Source: Gaeumannomyces sp. JS-464
Lineage: Eukaryota; Ascomycota; Sordariomycetes; Magnaporthales; Magnaporthaceae
Assembly (NCBI GenBank): GCA_002197995.1
Contig: NGZR01000007.1
Location: 2,562,399-2,626,398 of the forward strand
Direction: 5' to 3'
Length of the DNA stretch: 64,000 nucleotides
Position 1 is the first letter of the stretch. Each line of letters opens with the position of its first letter. The translations under genes were made by a program, and so were the position numbers. Below the pieces are notes generated by a model. That model searched no databases. It saw only the letters and a list, made by a program, of their open reading frames with translations, and was not told the origin of the DNA. Shown here one piece after another: positions 12,773-23,600 of this stretch.

Positions 12773-13100
12773 AAAAAAGTAAAAATGTTCGATATATAAA
12801 GTTTTAAATAGTTTAAATAAATTGCTAGCGTTATCGGGTTAGCATGCGCGTTAATTAATTAAAAGTCGGGTGTGGGTAATCGATTTACTAGTTTAACCGA
12901 CTCGCTAGTAAACCACGTGCTATTTATATAGGATTTTTATATTTTATATTTAAATTTAAATATTATGTGTTATATAAAGCATAAATAAAAAAAAGTTATA
13001 ACATTTAAATAACTTTCTTTTTAACTATCGAATGATATAACAGTTTTATTTTCCCGATTTTTATTCGATTTTTAATTATTGTTTAAAAACGTAGCAATTT
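12773..13100. other. AT-rich flank and sharp boundary of the left RIP island
   Basis: Low-complexity AT-rich DNA follows the transposase stop. Composition switches within a few tens of bases near 13,100-13,120 to GC-rich sequence with no RIP signature. This is presumably the right end of the pogo-type element, but no terminal repeat could be paired. Confidence 0.6.
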
Positions 13101-13174
13101 ATATGTATTTGGGGTGGCGGAAAGGGGGGTGGCGGACAAGGGGTCCACCGACCTGAAGGACAACGCATTCCCAT

Positions 13175-13285
13175 TTAATTCGCCGAAGGAGAGCTGGGAA
13201 GCGGCGCCGGGGGCGGGTTTTGGCACGGGCAGCCCTGGGTCGGAGCGTAGGCCTTGCCGCAAACGGAGCAGATCGCCATAGCCAT
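13175..13285 (-). CDS. Putative 36-residue cysteine-rich mini-protein
   Basis: A minus-strand ATG at 13285 opens a 36-codon frame ending at TAA 13175-13177. It encodes MAMAICSVCGKAYAPTQGCP followed by a Cys and a Pro/Ser-rich tail. Four cysteines are spaced C-X2-C-X9-C-X-C, which could hold a small metal-binding knuckle. It lies in the first GC-rich sequence next to the RIP island. No signal peptide is visible, and I do not recognise a family. A frame this short can arise by chance; the clustered cysteines are the only reason to list it. Confidence 0.3.
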   Translation of the reverse strand: MAMAICSVCGKAYAPTQGCPCQNPPPAPLPSSPSAN

Positions 13286-13739
13286 CTTAATGACTGGTGT
13301 TAATGTTCTGGTGTGACTGTCGGGTGCTGTCAAGTTCGGCTGGTTGTGGTGTTTCCTGGGCTATCTCTGGCGGCAGTCGCTAAAGAGCTCTTAAGAGTAG
13401 GAAGTGTGGTGATCAGGAAGTTCAAGACAGAGTTGACGTTGACAGGGGAAGGCCGAATTTATGTAAATGCCGAAAACGGTCCTCGTGGTCCAGCATCCTT
13501 TCTCCGAGAAGTGTTAAAAAAAGCAGCATTGTGCACGGTTGTTCATTCAAATCATCGTTGTTGTCTGTTCTCTATTATTCGCCTAGAATGAGAGCCGAGG
13601 TGGCTCCTGGTTGAAAGGACGCAACAAAGGCTTTCTTATGACCACGGGTACCGCCGTGGAAGAAATGATGAAAAGAATGCCGGTAAAAGAATAGTGAGGT
13701 TTCGGCCACGAAGAAAAGTGGTGGACAAAGCCTCAAGCC

Positions 13740-14285
13740 ACTGCGATGAGCTCTATGCCGGGGCTACCTGCGAAATACTGTCCAAGATCGGGAGGGAAAT
13801 CCGTCAAGAGATGAGAAAACCAGGAAAAAGGCAAATAGTCGTGATATAAGAAGTTTCGGCCCCAGTGAAAAGTCGCCCCGACGCCATGGGCCACAAAGAT
13901 GATGCGCAATGCGCGGAGCTCCTCGAGAGTGTTCCTCCAGACCCAAGAAAAGAAATAATTAGCAAAAAAGAAGACAGGGAGATGTAAGTCAAGGTGAAAA
14001 TCTGGGACGACCTCGACCAAGATAGAAAACTGTGCCCAAAATCGCGGGCTTCAAAAACGATGCGCGATGTCTGAGTCTGCTCGAAGACATTGGCCCCAGA
14101 TGGGAGAAGTGCCCCAAGAAAACGAGAAGGCAAGGAAAGAGGCAGGTACCTAGGTACGATAGAAGGGGTCCTAGCCCCAATAAAAAGTGCATGAGGTCGT
14201 GTGCCTCGAAGATTATCCGCAATGCCTGAGTCTGCTCGAAGTCAAGAGAGGTGCTCAAAAGACGAAAAGACAAAAAAAAAGGAAA
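13740..14285. repeat. Imperfect tandem repeat array, period about 156 bp
   Basis: A core resembling GATGCGCAATGC...GAGTCTGCTCGAAG recurs with GCAAT/GCGAT anchors at about 13,743, 13,906, 14,064 and 14,219, so the spacing is about 155-163 bp and there are roughly 3.5 copies. Other parts repeat in step, for example GGCCCCAGTGAAAAGT near 13,858 and TAGCCCCAATAAAAAGT near 14,171. Translations on the minus strand repeat too (ALRIIF.AH blocks), but the open frames overlap in different registers and are not convincing genes. The array lies just past the stop of the minus-strand gene at 14361. Confidence 0.7.
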
Positions 14286-14360
14286 TGTGGAAGGGTAGTG
14301 GCAAGAGGCGAGCCGTGCCAGCGGCGGCCAAGCTGCAGTTGCCGTCGACCTAGACCACGA

Positions 14361-15515
14361 TCAGTAGGTCTGGGCATGCCGGGCACAGCCGGCCGGCGCG
14401 AGCTCTTGGGCAAGGGAGGCAAGGGAGGCCTCCAGGATGGTGTTCATGACCTTCACTCCACCCTTGGCCTTGGGCTTCGTGACCGGGCTGCCGTCCATAG
14501 ACAGGCTCAGGATCGTCTCTCCCTGGGTGGTGTCCTCCTCGCCCTCGTCGGTCGAGACGCTGTCGATGTCCTCGTCAGAGTGCTGAGACATGGTCAGGAA
14601 GCTCCCAGCCTCGTCGCTGCCGTATTCGTCTTGGTCGTTGTAGCCGATGGCGTGTCCAAAGACCTCCTCCAGCTCGAGCGCATCGAGTCCAGACAGGTCC
14701 AGAATGTCCTCGTCTGGTGATGCCCATCGGGACAGATCAACCTTTGGCGCATCTGTCGGCTCCATGGAGGTGATGCTGCCATCGTGGCGTGAGGCGTCGG
14801 AGGCCTGGCCTCCAGGGCTCGGCTCGTCCAGCTGCGATGGGTGGATAGCGGCCTCGGAGCTCTTCTTGGGCGGAGCATAATCCATGGTGACCACCACGGG
14901 ACTGATTGTGAGGGTGATGGGGGTGGTGGGAGTGATATCCCGGCTGCTGGTGGTGGAAGAGTCGCTACGGACGCGGACCTTGAGGCGCGGCTTGTCGACG
15001 GCCTGGGCATCTCGGGCGGCTGCGACCTTGATGAGGGTCTGGCCGAACTTCTCCTCAGCGGTAAGGGCATCGCTGGGAGAGCCAGGAGAGCCGGCGGCGC
15101 TCGATCCATGGCTGTGCGCACCATTATGGCAGTGGAGGCTGAGAGTAGAGGAGACGCTGGCAGTCTCGTGGTGCTGTGGAGTGGCCGTGGCAGACTCCCT
15201 AGGCGGGGTGTTCTAGACGCCGCTAGGGAACTGGACATGATGCGGCTGTCCGTAGTAGGTGTCCTGCTGGAACCTGGCTTCCTGGTAGTGGTGATGCGGC
15301 TGCTGCGCGTAGCTGGTAGAAGTGGGCATAGGGCGCGCCATGGGCATGAAGGGCGCTGGGACGGGTGTAGTGGCTGCCACGGAGCCCGTGTCGCAGATTG
15401 CGCGCACGACGTCTCCGAGCTTGCTCTTGAGCCTCCAGCCGAGGTGCTTGGTGCGCACGCGCAGGGCGGTGGACGAAGCGCGCAGCTTGTCCTTGAGGAC
15501 CTGGCGACGCGACAT
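14361..15515 (-). pseudogene. Hypothetical protein (384 codons) interrupted by one in-frame TAG
   Basis: From ATG 15515 the minus strand keeps one frame for 385 codons to the stop at 14361, broken only by TAG at 15213-15215. The N-terminus is basic (MSRRQVLKDKLRASSTALRV), as in DNA- or membrane-binding regions. The middle is rich in Ser, Thr and Pro and contains a TAEEKFGQTLIKVAAARDAQ helix. The C-terminal part is acidic (SPDEDILDLSGLDALELEEV and SDEDIDSVSTDEGEED). I do not recognise the family. No GTRNGT donor sits near the TAG, so an intron hiding it is unlikely. A CAG-to-TAG change would explain it and fits RIP leaking from the island about 2 kb away. A sequencing substitution, or a functional 100-residue product, cannot be excluded. 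Confidence 0.55.
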
Positions 15516-16952
15516 CTTGATGGTGGGCGCCGAGTGCGTCCAGACCCTGAGCTGAGATGGTGCTGGCGAGAGAGCGTAGCCGGTAGGCAGACACAGGAGT
15601 AGTCTCGGGCAGGCTGGTTGTTTTTGGAGAGGCTGCCTTGGTGTGGCGCTATCTTGGGAGCGGCGCGGATAGGGAGGCGCGCGTGGTCTCAGCCGAGGAG
15701 GGTTATTGCGATAGGACAAGAGGAAGTCAGAGAGCAAGAGCAATGGATTGGCGTGATGATAGAGACGGATGCTGGGTCGGCGTAGAGATGACGGCCGAAT
15801 GTAGCGGGTAGACAGCGTCAGGCCTACGAAGTAGTAGATGTGGGAGATAGGATATTAAGCGAGGCAGCAGAGGCAAGGCAGGGTGCGTCGTTGATGGAGA
15901 TGCTAGGCTGATGCGCCGCGAGTTGGGTGACGGAGATGTAGGCAGAGGGGTAGCTCAGCCGTGGCTGGTTGTTGTTGGAGGAAGGAAGAAAAAAAGAAAG
16001 TCTGGTGGGCGAGAAGAAGTAGGGTGGGTTGTTTATGTCTCGGGGCAAACAAGCCCTGGGCTCCAGTGTGGATACCTCGTTGCCGTCGCGCCTGTCGTGC
16101 TTCGTGATAGGGCGACAGGAGGGGTGGGTGCTGTCCAGTTGCTGGGCAGACCGAGGCGTGGGAGATGGCGTTTGTCGCCACCGAAAGGGAACGGAGGGGT
16201 CGTCACGGCGGCAGGGAGAGAAGTACATGAAGATGCCGCGGCAGCAAGGTATTCAAGCTTCGAACTACTGCCTCAGATACAAGTCACCGTTCGAGAACTT
16301 GTCGCGAGGGCTCGGCTCCACTGCTAGAGCCAGGTCTGGATCTTTCGCCCACTCGTGGTTTTGTAAATAAATGGTAATCATATAGATATAAGCTCTACCG
16401 CCTTTGTCATCTTTCTTTGTTTCTGCGCGTGCCCTTGGCTATCACCGGGCCATCTGAGTGCTTCCTCTGGACAGCCCCCATCATATCCAACCCTCCTGAC
16501 TACCCAGCCAGCATCTAGATCGGAGTTGCTTGCCCGTTGGCTCTTTAAAAGGAGAACACCTCTTCTCTGACTAACACACCGGTGACTGCACTGGATTGCT
16601 TGCTTTCTAACCAAGGTTGAACCCGGCTTTCGGCAATGGCGCTTGTCCCAAGTGCGTGCCATATCAAGAGGGCCGTTGTTCCGAGCGATAGTAGTGCCGG
16701 CTCTAAACACGAAAGATCGGTCGACGACGGATGTCGAACCAAGTCTTTGCCGCGGCCCTGGTCCCTGTGGATAGAGTAGGCCGGCTGCCAAGACCAGAGG
16801 CTAGCGCCTCTTCGGCGTAGTGTGAGGCCATCTGCCAAGGGATCGCCTTGGCTCTAGCCTCGTAGGATGCCTAGGCGGGAGAAGGTTTTAATAGCTCGGG
16901 AATCCCGCATGAAGATAAATCCCGTGGTTAATTACGAGCCTTGTGGGACCCT

Positions 16953-16964
16953 CGGCGTTAGCCG
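16953..16964. promoter_or_regulatory. Candidate Zn2Cys6 factor site CGG-N6-CCG
   Basis: The sequence TCGGCGTTAGCCGA (16952-16965) is an inverted repeat holding CGG and CCG six bases apart, the usual geometry for binuclear-cluster factors. It lies about 60 bp upstream of the TATA box and 150 bp upstream of the GMC start codon. Function is inferred from position and symmetry only. Confidence 0.35.
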
Positions 16965-17022
16965 ACTGGACCACGGACGTCGATGCGCCATAGCTGCCCA
17001 TGGTGCGAGCTAGAGCCGGAGA

Positions 17023-17029
17023 TATATAA
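17023..17029 (+). promoter_or_regulatory. TATA box of the GMC oxidoreductase gene
   Basis: TATATAA lies 87 bases before the ATG at 17116, a normal distance for a filamentous ascomycete promoter. Confidence 0.55.
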
Positions 17030-17115
17030 GCGCGAGCCACTTTCCTTCTGACTGGTCCTTTTCCTTGAAGGCGCCCCTTTTTAGCGAGATACAAAGGCCA
17101 CTCGACCGTATCACA

Positions 17116-19017
17116 ATGCTTCTCTACGTCCTTCTCGTCACAGGGCTAGCCGCGCTAGCAGCAGCCACTCCATTGTGTGATCCGGAAGCGCAGCTTCACC
17201 AGGAACAGAAGCGCCAACTCGGCAAGCTCGCCGGGGAGGAGGGCAAGGATGTTGTCTTTGACTACGTCATCGTCGGCGGCGGGACGGCAGGCCTGGCACT
17301 GGCGAACCGGCTGAGCGCCAACAAGAGCCTCAGCGTGGCCGTCGTCGAGGGAGGCACATTTTACCAGGTGACCAACCCCATCATCGGCCAGACCCCCGCC
17401 GGCGACGTGCTGTTCACGGGGTCCAGCCCGCTCGACACCAACCCGCTGGTGGACTGGAACATCGTGACGGAGCCGCAGGAGGGCCTCGGCGGGCGCAGGG
17501 TCTACTACGCCCGCGGCAAGTGCCTGGGCGGCACGTCGGCGCGCAACTTCATGATCTACCAGCGCGGCACCTGGCAGACGTACCAGAAGTGGGCCGACGC
17601 CGTGGGCGACGACGGCTACACCTGGGACGGCCTGCTGCCCTACTTTGAGCGCAGCGTCGAGTTCCACGCGCCCGGCCCGACGCGCTTCCCCAACTCCACA
17701 GCGAGCTACGACGCTTCCGCCTTCTCGCCCGCCGGCGGGCCGCTGCGCGTCTCGTACCCCAAATACGCCCAGCCCTTCAGCACCTGGCTCGGCCCGGCCC
17801 TGGACGAGATCGGCATCCCGCCGGCGCGCGACTTCAACAGCGGCCAGGTCATGGGCGCCCAGTACTGCGCCTCCACCATCGAGCCCACGCGCGCCCGGCG
17901 CGACTCGAGCCAGACGTCGTTCCTGACCGCCGCGGCCAGGCGAGCCAACCTCAAGGTGTACCAGCTCACGCTGGCGCGCAGGGTCCTGTTCGACGGCGAC
18001 AAAAAAGCCACGGGCGTCATCGTCTCACCCGGGCCGCTGGGCAAGGCCGGCACGGCCGCCAGCTACACGCTCCGCGCGCGCCGCGAGGTCATCCTGTCGG
18101 CCGGCGCGCTGCAGAGCCCGCAGCTGCTGATGCTGTCGGGCGTCGGGCCGCGCGGCCAGCTCGAGAAGTTCGACATCCCCGTCGTCGCCGACCGGCCCGG
18201 CGTCGGCCAGGGCATGGAGGACCACGTCATGTTCGGCCCGTCGTGGCGCGTGCGCGTGCAGACGCTGACCCGCCTCGCCAACGACCTCGTCTACACGGCC
18301 GCCCAGTTCGCGGGGCCCTACACCCTGCGCACTCTCGGCCCGCTGACGTCCCCCATCGCCGACTTCCTCGGCTGGGAGAAGGCGCCGCGGGGGCTGGTCA
18401 CGCCCGCCGTCGCCGCCGCCCTCGACGCCGCCATCCCGCCCGACTGGCCCGAGATCGAGTACTTCAGCGCGGCCGGCTACATTGGCGACTTCAAGGACCT
18501 GCTGACCAGCCAGCCGCGCGACGGCCACCAGTACGCCTCCATCCTGGCCGGCCTGGTGGCGCCCCTGTCGCGTGGCACCGTCACCCTCAAGTCCGCCGAC
18601 CCGGCCGACCGCCCGGCCGTCGACCCGCGCTGGCTGACGGACCCGACCGACGTTAGCGTCGCCCTGGCCGCCTACCGCCGCCTGCGCGCCGCCTTTGCTA
18701 CCGGGGCCATGCGGCCCGTCCTGGCCGACGACGCCGAGTACTTCCCGGGCCCGGCCGTCGAGACGGACGAGCAGCTGGTCGCCACGATCCGCGCGACCGC
18801 CATGACGCTGTGGCACGCCTCGTGCACCTGCCGCATGGGACGGGTGGATGATCCGATGGCGGTGGTGGATGCGGCCGCGCGCGTCATTGGCGTCCGGGGC
18901 CTGAGGGTCGTCGACGCGAGCAGCTTCGCGCTGCTGCCGCCGGGACACCCGCAAAGCACGGTTTACGCTTTGGCTGAGAAGATTGCGGAGCACATCCTCA
19001 ACGGGACTGGTCGTTGA
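17116..19017 (+). CDS. Secreted GMC-family FAD oxidoreductase
   Basis: This intronless frame encodes 633 residues from ATG 17116; the frame extends further left but has no earlier ATG. Residues 1-18 (MLLYVLLVTGLAALAAA) form a signal peptide. The FAD-binding VIVGGGTAGLALANRLS loop starts at about residue 51, followed by VVEGG, the acidic end of the Rossmann fold. GGTSARNFMIYQRG matches the first GMC signature. Near the C-terminus LWHASCTCRMG carries one catalytic His, and SSFALLPPGHPQSTVYALAEKIA supplies the second catalytic position. Family members oxidise alcohols or sugars, and some (versicolorin B synthase-like, patulin synthase-like) act in secondary metabolism. The ending LPPGHPQSTVYALAEK resembles the latter group, but the substrate cannot be read from sequence. 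It is convergent with the secreted SnoaL-like gene 86 bp away. No frame damage is seen despite very high GC. Confidence 0.93.
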   Translation: MLLYVLLVTGLAALAAATPLCDPEAQLHQEQKRQLGKLAGEEGKDVVFDYVIVGGGTAGLALANRLSANKSLSVAVVEGGTFYQVTNPIIGQTPAGDVLFTGSSPLDTNPLVDWNIVTEPQEGLGGRRVYYARGKCLGGTSARNFMIYQRGTWQTYQKWADAVGDDGYTWDGLLPYFERSVEFHAPGPTRFPNSTASYDASAFSPAGGPLRVSYPKYAQPFSTWLGPALDEIGIPPARDFNSGQVMGAQYCASTIEPTRARRDSSQTSFLTAAARRANLKVYQLTLARRVLFDGDKKATGVIVSPGPLGKAGTAASYTLRARREVILSAGALQSPQLLMLSGVGPRGQLEKFDIPVVADRPGVGQGMEDHVMFGPSWRVRVQTLTRLANDLVYTAAQFAGPYTLRTLGPLTSPIADFLGWEKAPRGLVTPAVAAALDAAIPPDWPEIEYFSAAGYIGDFKDLLTSQPRDGHQYASILAGLVAPLSRGTVTLKSADPADRPAVDPRWLTDPTDVSVALAAYRRLRAAFATGAMRPVLADDAEYFPGPAVETDEQLVATIRATAMTLWHASCTCRMGRVDDPMAVVDAAARVIGVRGLRVVDASSFALLPPGHPQSTVYALAEKIAEHILNGTGR

Positions 19018-19103
19018 ACGCTTCTATCTCTATCATCTCATCATTGCTAATACAGGTCCTTTTTTTTTCTGCCACCACACACTCCCAGCGCCCCAAGCAG
19101 CGC

Positions 19104-19887
19104 TCATGCCTTCCCTTTGCTCTTGCCCTGGAGGCTCTGGCAGGGAACCCCGTTGGGGACAAAGGGCGGGTCGATAAAGTAGTCGTGGTACGACGTGACC
19201 TGGTGCTGCGGCTTGGGGTTCAGGTTTGGTGCCGCCTCGACGCGCTGGTCGGTCTTCAGGATTGTGTAGCGGGTTTTTGTAGCTGCGGGGAAGTTAGCAA
19301 GGATGTTCTCTCTCAATACCAATCTCATAACCCGGTCGTGGTCTCCCGTGACGTACACATTCTGCGAGCAGTTGCCCTTGACAAAATTGTGCTCGATGCG
19401 ACCGTGGACCTCGTACACCGTCGCGTTGGCGTCGTTGCTGAAGATGAAGGCCCTGCCGGGGAAGTGCTGGTGGGGGAGTTGCCACCCTTGTTAGTCCATT
19501 TTCCTCCAATCGGAGATAGTGTCGGCCAGGGCCATGCTCACCGTCAGAGTCTTGCTTCCGTCAGGAGGCAGGAAGCCCTGCTTGCACTTGAGAATCTTCT
19601 CGGGCCCAACGCAGTCGAGCGTGAGCGTTGTCTGGTGGCCGTCGGCGGTGAAGAAGTCGGTGAATGACGTCGTCGCCGTCGCGTTGTCTGCTTGGCCCAC
19701 CAGCCTAGAAGCCCATAATGCTGTCAGTTGATGCCTGCTGGGGTCCAACGGGGCGGATCTTGACCACGCACGCTTCGTAGAAAGTCCTGAATTCTGGCTG
19801 GACGCCCTTCTCGGGGCTGAACCCTTCCATGTTCAGCGCGGCGGCCATGGTCGTCGCAACCACGAAAAATGCTAGTCCGGTCCTCAT
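19104..19887 (-). CDS. Secreted SnoaL/NTF2-like domain protein
   Basis: Three exons (19887-19772, 19704-19542, 19466-19104) give 213 residues. Intron 1 (19705-19771, 67 bp) runs GTGCGT to TTCTAG with a CTGAC branch point. Intron 2 (19467-19541, 75 bp) runs GTGAGC to CACCAG with GACTAAC. Exon lengths of 116, 163 and 363 bp keep the frame. Residues 1-17 are a signal peptide. The mature part reads FYEALVGQADNATATTSFTD, then LDCVGPEKILKCKQGFLPP and YEVHGRIEHNF, which fit the alpha+beta cone of SnoaL-like proteins. Such folds serve as cyclases, epoxide hydrolases or binding proteins, and the role here is unknown. Convergent with the GMC oxidoreductase. Exon structure is inferred from splice sites and frame. 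Confidence 0.8.
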
Positions 19888-20059
19888 TTTGACTAGGGAG
19901 TGATATCGGCCCCGAAAGAATGGAAGTTTTGGCGCGAGAATTCCGAGAGGACAGCTGGGGCCGAAAGGAGTGAATGATTTAAGCGATAGTGTTGGAGCGC
20001 ACAGAGGGCTGGTGGGAAGAGAGCAAATTGAGGCCTTCCTCGGGCAGTCTTTGGCAGAA

Positions 20060-20066
20060 ATATATA
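20060..20066 (-). promoter_or_regulatory. TATA box of the SnoaL-like gene
   Basis: On the minus strand GGTATATATTTC lies about 170 bases upstream of the ATG at 19887. Confidence 0.45.
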
Positions 20067-20079
20067 CCAAGCTAAGCAT

Positions 20080-20645
20080 CGCGAGATCTTCACCCCTTCT
20101 TTTGCACGTATATATTTAGATGCCGGCCTTGAACACCTGTTCTGCGCCTCGTTTTGCGGTCTCCCCGCGCCCCTGGCCCATGCCCTGAACGTCCCCTGAA
20201 CTCAAATCGGAAGTTATGCGGAGTGGCCAAAATAAAGGGTCGGACAGGGGTCCCCCAGGCAGTGACCTGGGCGGCACACCTAAAACATCAATGTCATTCA
20301 CCTTGACTGGCCCTCTGCGCAGGCCTCGTTTGAGCCAGCAAAGACATCCACCGACATTTGACAAACTTTATCATAGCCCCCCCCCCCCCCACCATGCCTC
20401 CTCGTTTGTGCTGCGGGCTCGCGGTGGGCGAAACCGCATGTTACTGCCACCGGCGGGCTGGGAGAAAGGGGCACGATAACTTACGTTCTGCTTACCATTG
20501 TGTCGTGCCAGACATTCAAGTGCCAGAGGAAGACTTTCCACGCCTTTCCCTGCTCCTCGTACGACTCTGAGTCTTCGACGCTTTTTGATAGAGACACTGG
20601 TTAGTAACGAGCCGGTTCAAAACGGAAAGCAGAGGAAGACGAAAC
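20080..20645. other. Intergenic region
   Basis: No gene was recognised between the SnoaL-like promoter and the 3' end of the receptor gene. It holds a run of 14 C at 20377-20390. Confidence 0.6.
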
Positions 20646-23600
20646 CTACCCTGGCCCCGCCGCATCCAGCAATCTTTTCGTTCTGAGCAGTTGGGGGTCG
20701 TCCTCGCGGAACCTCACCCTGTCCTGACGCACCACCTTTTGGAGCAGCTGGACAGCCTTTCCGGGATTGCCAGTCTGTAAATACGTAGTCGCAAGCCAGT
20801 CCTCGGCCAGAATCCGCTCCTGGTGGTTTTCTTCGAGCGTCGTGGCTTGTATCTCGCAGACTTCCTCGAGGACCTCCACGGCCTTTCCAAGATTGCCGCT
20901 CTGCACCGAGGCGATGCCGAGCCGACACTCGGTCCTCAGCCGGCGGCTGTCAGTCCTCCCTAGCAGTGTTGCTTGAATGCGGGCCACTCTCTGAAGCAGC
21001 TTTGCGGCCTCTTCGGGGTCGTGGTTTTCGAGATGAGCCATTGCGAGCTCGTGGTACGTCTTGAGTCGGCTGCTTTCAGTCTCCTCCAGGGTCGCCGATT
21101 TGATCTGTGCCACTTTCCGGAGCAGCTCGATCGCCTTAAGGGGGTCACCATTTTTCCGATGGGTGATCCCAAGCTCCAGCGCCGCCCGAAGGCCGCCTTT
21201 TCCCTCATACCTGTCCAGCGTGTCTGCACTGATGAGCATCACTGTCTCGAGCAGGTTGATAGCCTTTCCGCAGTCCCCATTTCCGCGATAGGCGATTGCA
21301 AGCTCGGTCTCCGTTCGGGGAAGCCAGGAGCTAGTTCTGGGGTGTGTTGCGGCTTCGATGCGCTCCACCGTCTCAAGAAGCTCGATCGCCCTTTCGAAAT
21401 TGCCACTTTCCCGATGGGCCAGTCCAAGCTCGAGATCTATCCGGAGGCGCAGGGCAGCAGTCTCCTTGAGCGATCTCGACGCAATTTCGGACGTCTTTTC
21501 AAGAAGATCGACGGCTCTGCGGGGCTCTCCGGCCTCACGGTAGGCCTGGCCGAGGGAGGCCTGGGTCAAGAGCACTTCTCGGTCGGTTTCTTTGTAAATA
21601 TCCCGCTCCATGGCCAGCAGGCTCTCGTATTCGCGGATGGCGTTTTCGTGCCGCCCGCCCCGCCGGTATAAGTGAGCCAGCTGGTGCTGCGCGTTTCGGA
21701 GGAGCGGGTTGTCTGGCTTGACACGAGCGGCCTGGATGTTGGCGACGGCCTTCTCCGAGTGCTCAATGGCCAGCTTTAGGTTGCCCGCCTTGTCATGTGC
21801 GCCTGCCAGGTACGAATGGGCATTGTACAGACCCCACTTGTCGCCGTTCTTGCTCTTTCCACGTATGCGGAGCACGTCTGTAAGAATGTCGATGGACTTT
21901 TTGTGCTCGTTTATTTCGACGTAGGCTCGCCCCAACTGCTCCCGGACTTCAAGCCGGTCTCGGTCACCCTCGGGTAGAGCTGTTGTAGCCTGGTCTGCTT
22001 CTTCCAGCAAGCCCACGGACTCGTGGATCCGCCCCAGGGAGGCCATGGCACGCGCGGCAAACCGAATTAGGGCCAGGTTTTCCTTGGAATATTTGTGCGT
22101 GTCAGGGCCCAGCAAAATAAGCATCCATTCGAGGAGGGAGGTGGCTTCGTTTCTCTTGCCCATGTCCCACAATACCCGGCATGTAGAAAGGAGAAGTTGA
22201 AGCTCTTGCCGAGATGGACTGTCTGGGTTCCCGAGCCACCTCTCGTTGTTGACAAGCAGCTCCAAAGGAGATTCCAGTAGGCGCATGTACGAGAACCACT
22301 GATTACTGTCCGAGCCGTAGCGCGCGAGGGCCAGGAGACAGACAGCTGCCAGGAGGTCCGTCGTGTCTTCTTTACATCATCACCACGGCGGATTCGCAGC
22401 CAGTCACGGACCAAGGGATGCAATGAGATGGTTTCGATATGGCTCGCGTTGCCGTCATGGCCTGCTTTACCGTCGGTGATAAACGCCAAAGAGCGAATCC
22501 GGGAGATGGCTGCCCTGTAACGGCCCGCTGTGTCTGTATGGGGCTCGCCGGTTTCGCCAGCTTTGCCACTGGGCTGGAGACATTGAGGAAGTGCACAGAC
22601 ATGCCATCGACACAGCGAGCCAATCCGGCCGCCTCTTCCAGACCTGACATTGTAGGCAAGCTTGGCCTCCGTCCAGGCGTCATGAAATAAACCGATGGGG
22701 ACGTTTCGGAAGTGCAGCTCCGAAAGCGCTCCTAAAAGATCTAGTGCGTCGCGATCAACGGGATCCTGTGACTGCTCCAGATCCAGCACTGACGCCTCGA
22801 GTGTTGAATAAATGGTGTCGAATCGGGCATCAATTTGGGGAAGCCTGGATCGGAACAAGGGATTGTCTGGCTGCGATTGGATCCGTTGGTACTCGGCTAG
22901 TGAGCAGTCATGCCGATCGATGTAGGCGCCGGCGTGGACCAGAGCAAGGGGGTGGTGCCCCAGCTTCTCCCCGATTCTCACAGCACTGCGTTTGCCCTCT
23001 CCAGACCAGGGCTCCTGGAATCCGGCCGCTTTGAGGAGTAGAGTTGCGGATTCCTTCACTTCCAGGCCCGCGAGATCCTGATGCCCTGTTGTGTTGAAGC
23101 GCTGGCAGTCGCGAAGCCGTGAGGTGATGAGGATTGACCCGTAGGCCCCGAAGGGAAATATTGGAAGTAGTTTAGGCTGGGATCGTCGGCGTTGTCCAGG
23201 ACCAGAAGCCAGGCATGGTTGGGCCCGACATTGGCAAGGTAGCTCAGAGTCTCGCTCGTGCCCGCTGACATGTCCAGTCCGACTTCTGCCGATATCGCCT
23301 GGAATCCCGTCCGGGCGGACTCCTCGCTGGCGGCATCCACCCAGAACACTCCCCAGAAGCTGTGCGTGGGTTGGTTAGCCTGGAACGTAGGAATGGAAAC
23401 AGGATCGGGGAGGGGGGCGTTGGAACGGCAACAAACACACAGATGGCGAACTTGATCTGCCACATGGAGGCACACCTCACTCTTCCCCTGCCCTCCGAGC
23501 CCCGTGAGGACATATCTCCGTTGTTGTGGGTGCCCCTCATCGAGCGGTTTGATGGCTTGTTTTATTGTCTCGATGACGTCGGTGCGGCCGGTGAACAACG

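Larger units (their letters stand above)
15516..17115. other. Intergenic region between divergent genes at 14.4-15.5 kb and 17.1 kb
   Basis: The 15,950-16,050 part is pyrimidine-rich on the minus strand, like a fungal promoter or 5' leader for the gene at 14361-15515. No domain was recognised in its open frames (for example 15824-16228 or 16378-16791, minus). The right end carries a CGG-N6-CCG site and a TATA box for the GMC gene. Confidence 0.6.

Noticed and set aside
18025..18993. A 322-codon open frame on the minus strand
   Set aside because: It is the antisense of the GC-rich GMC oxidoreductase gene, with Arg/Gly/Ala-biased composition and no domain.
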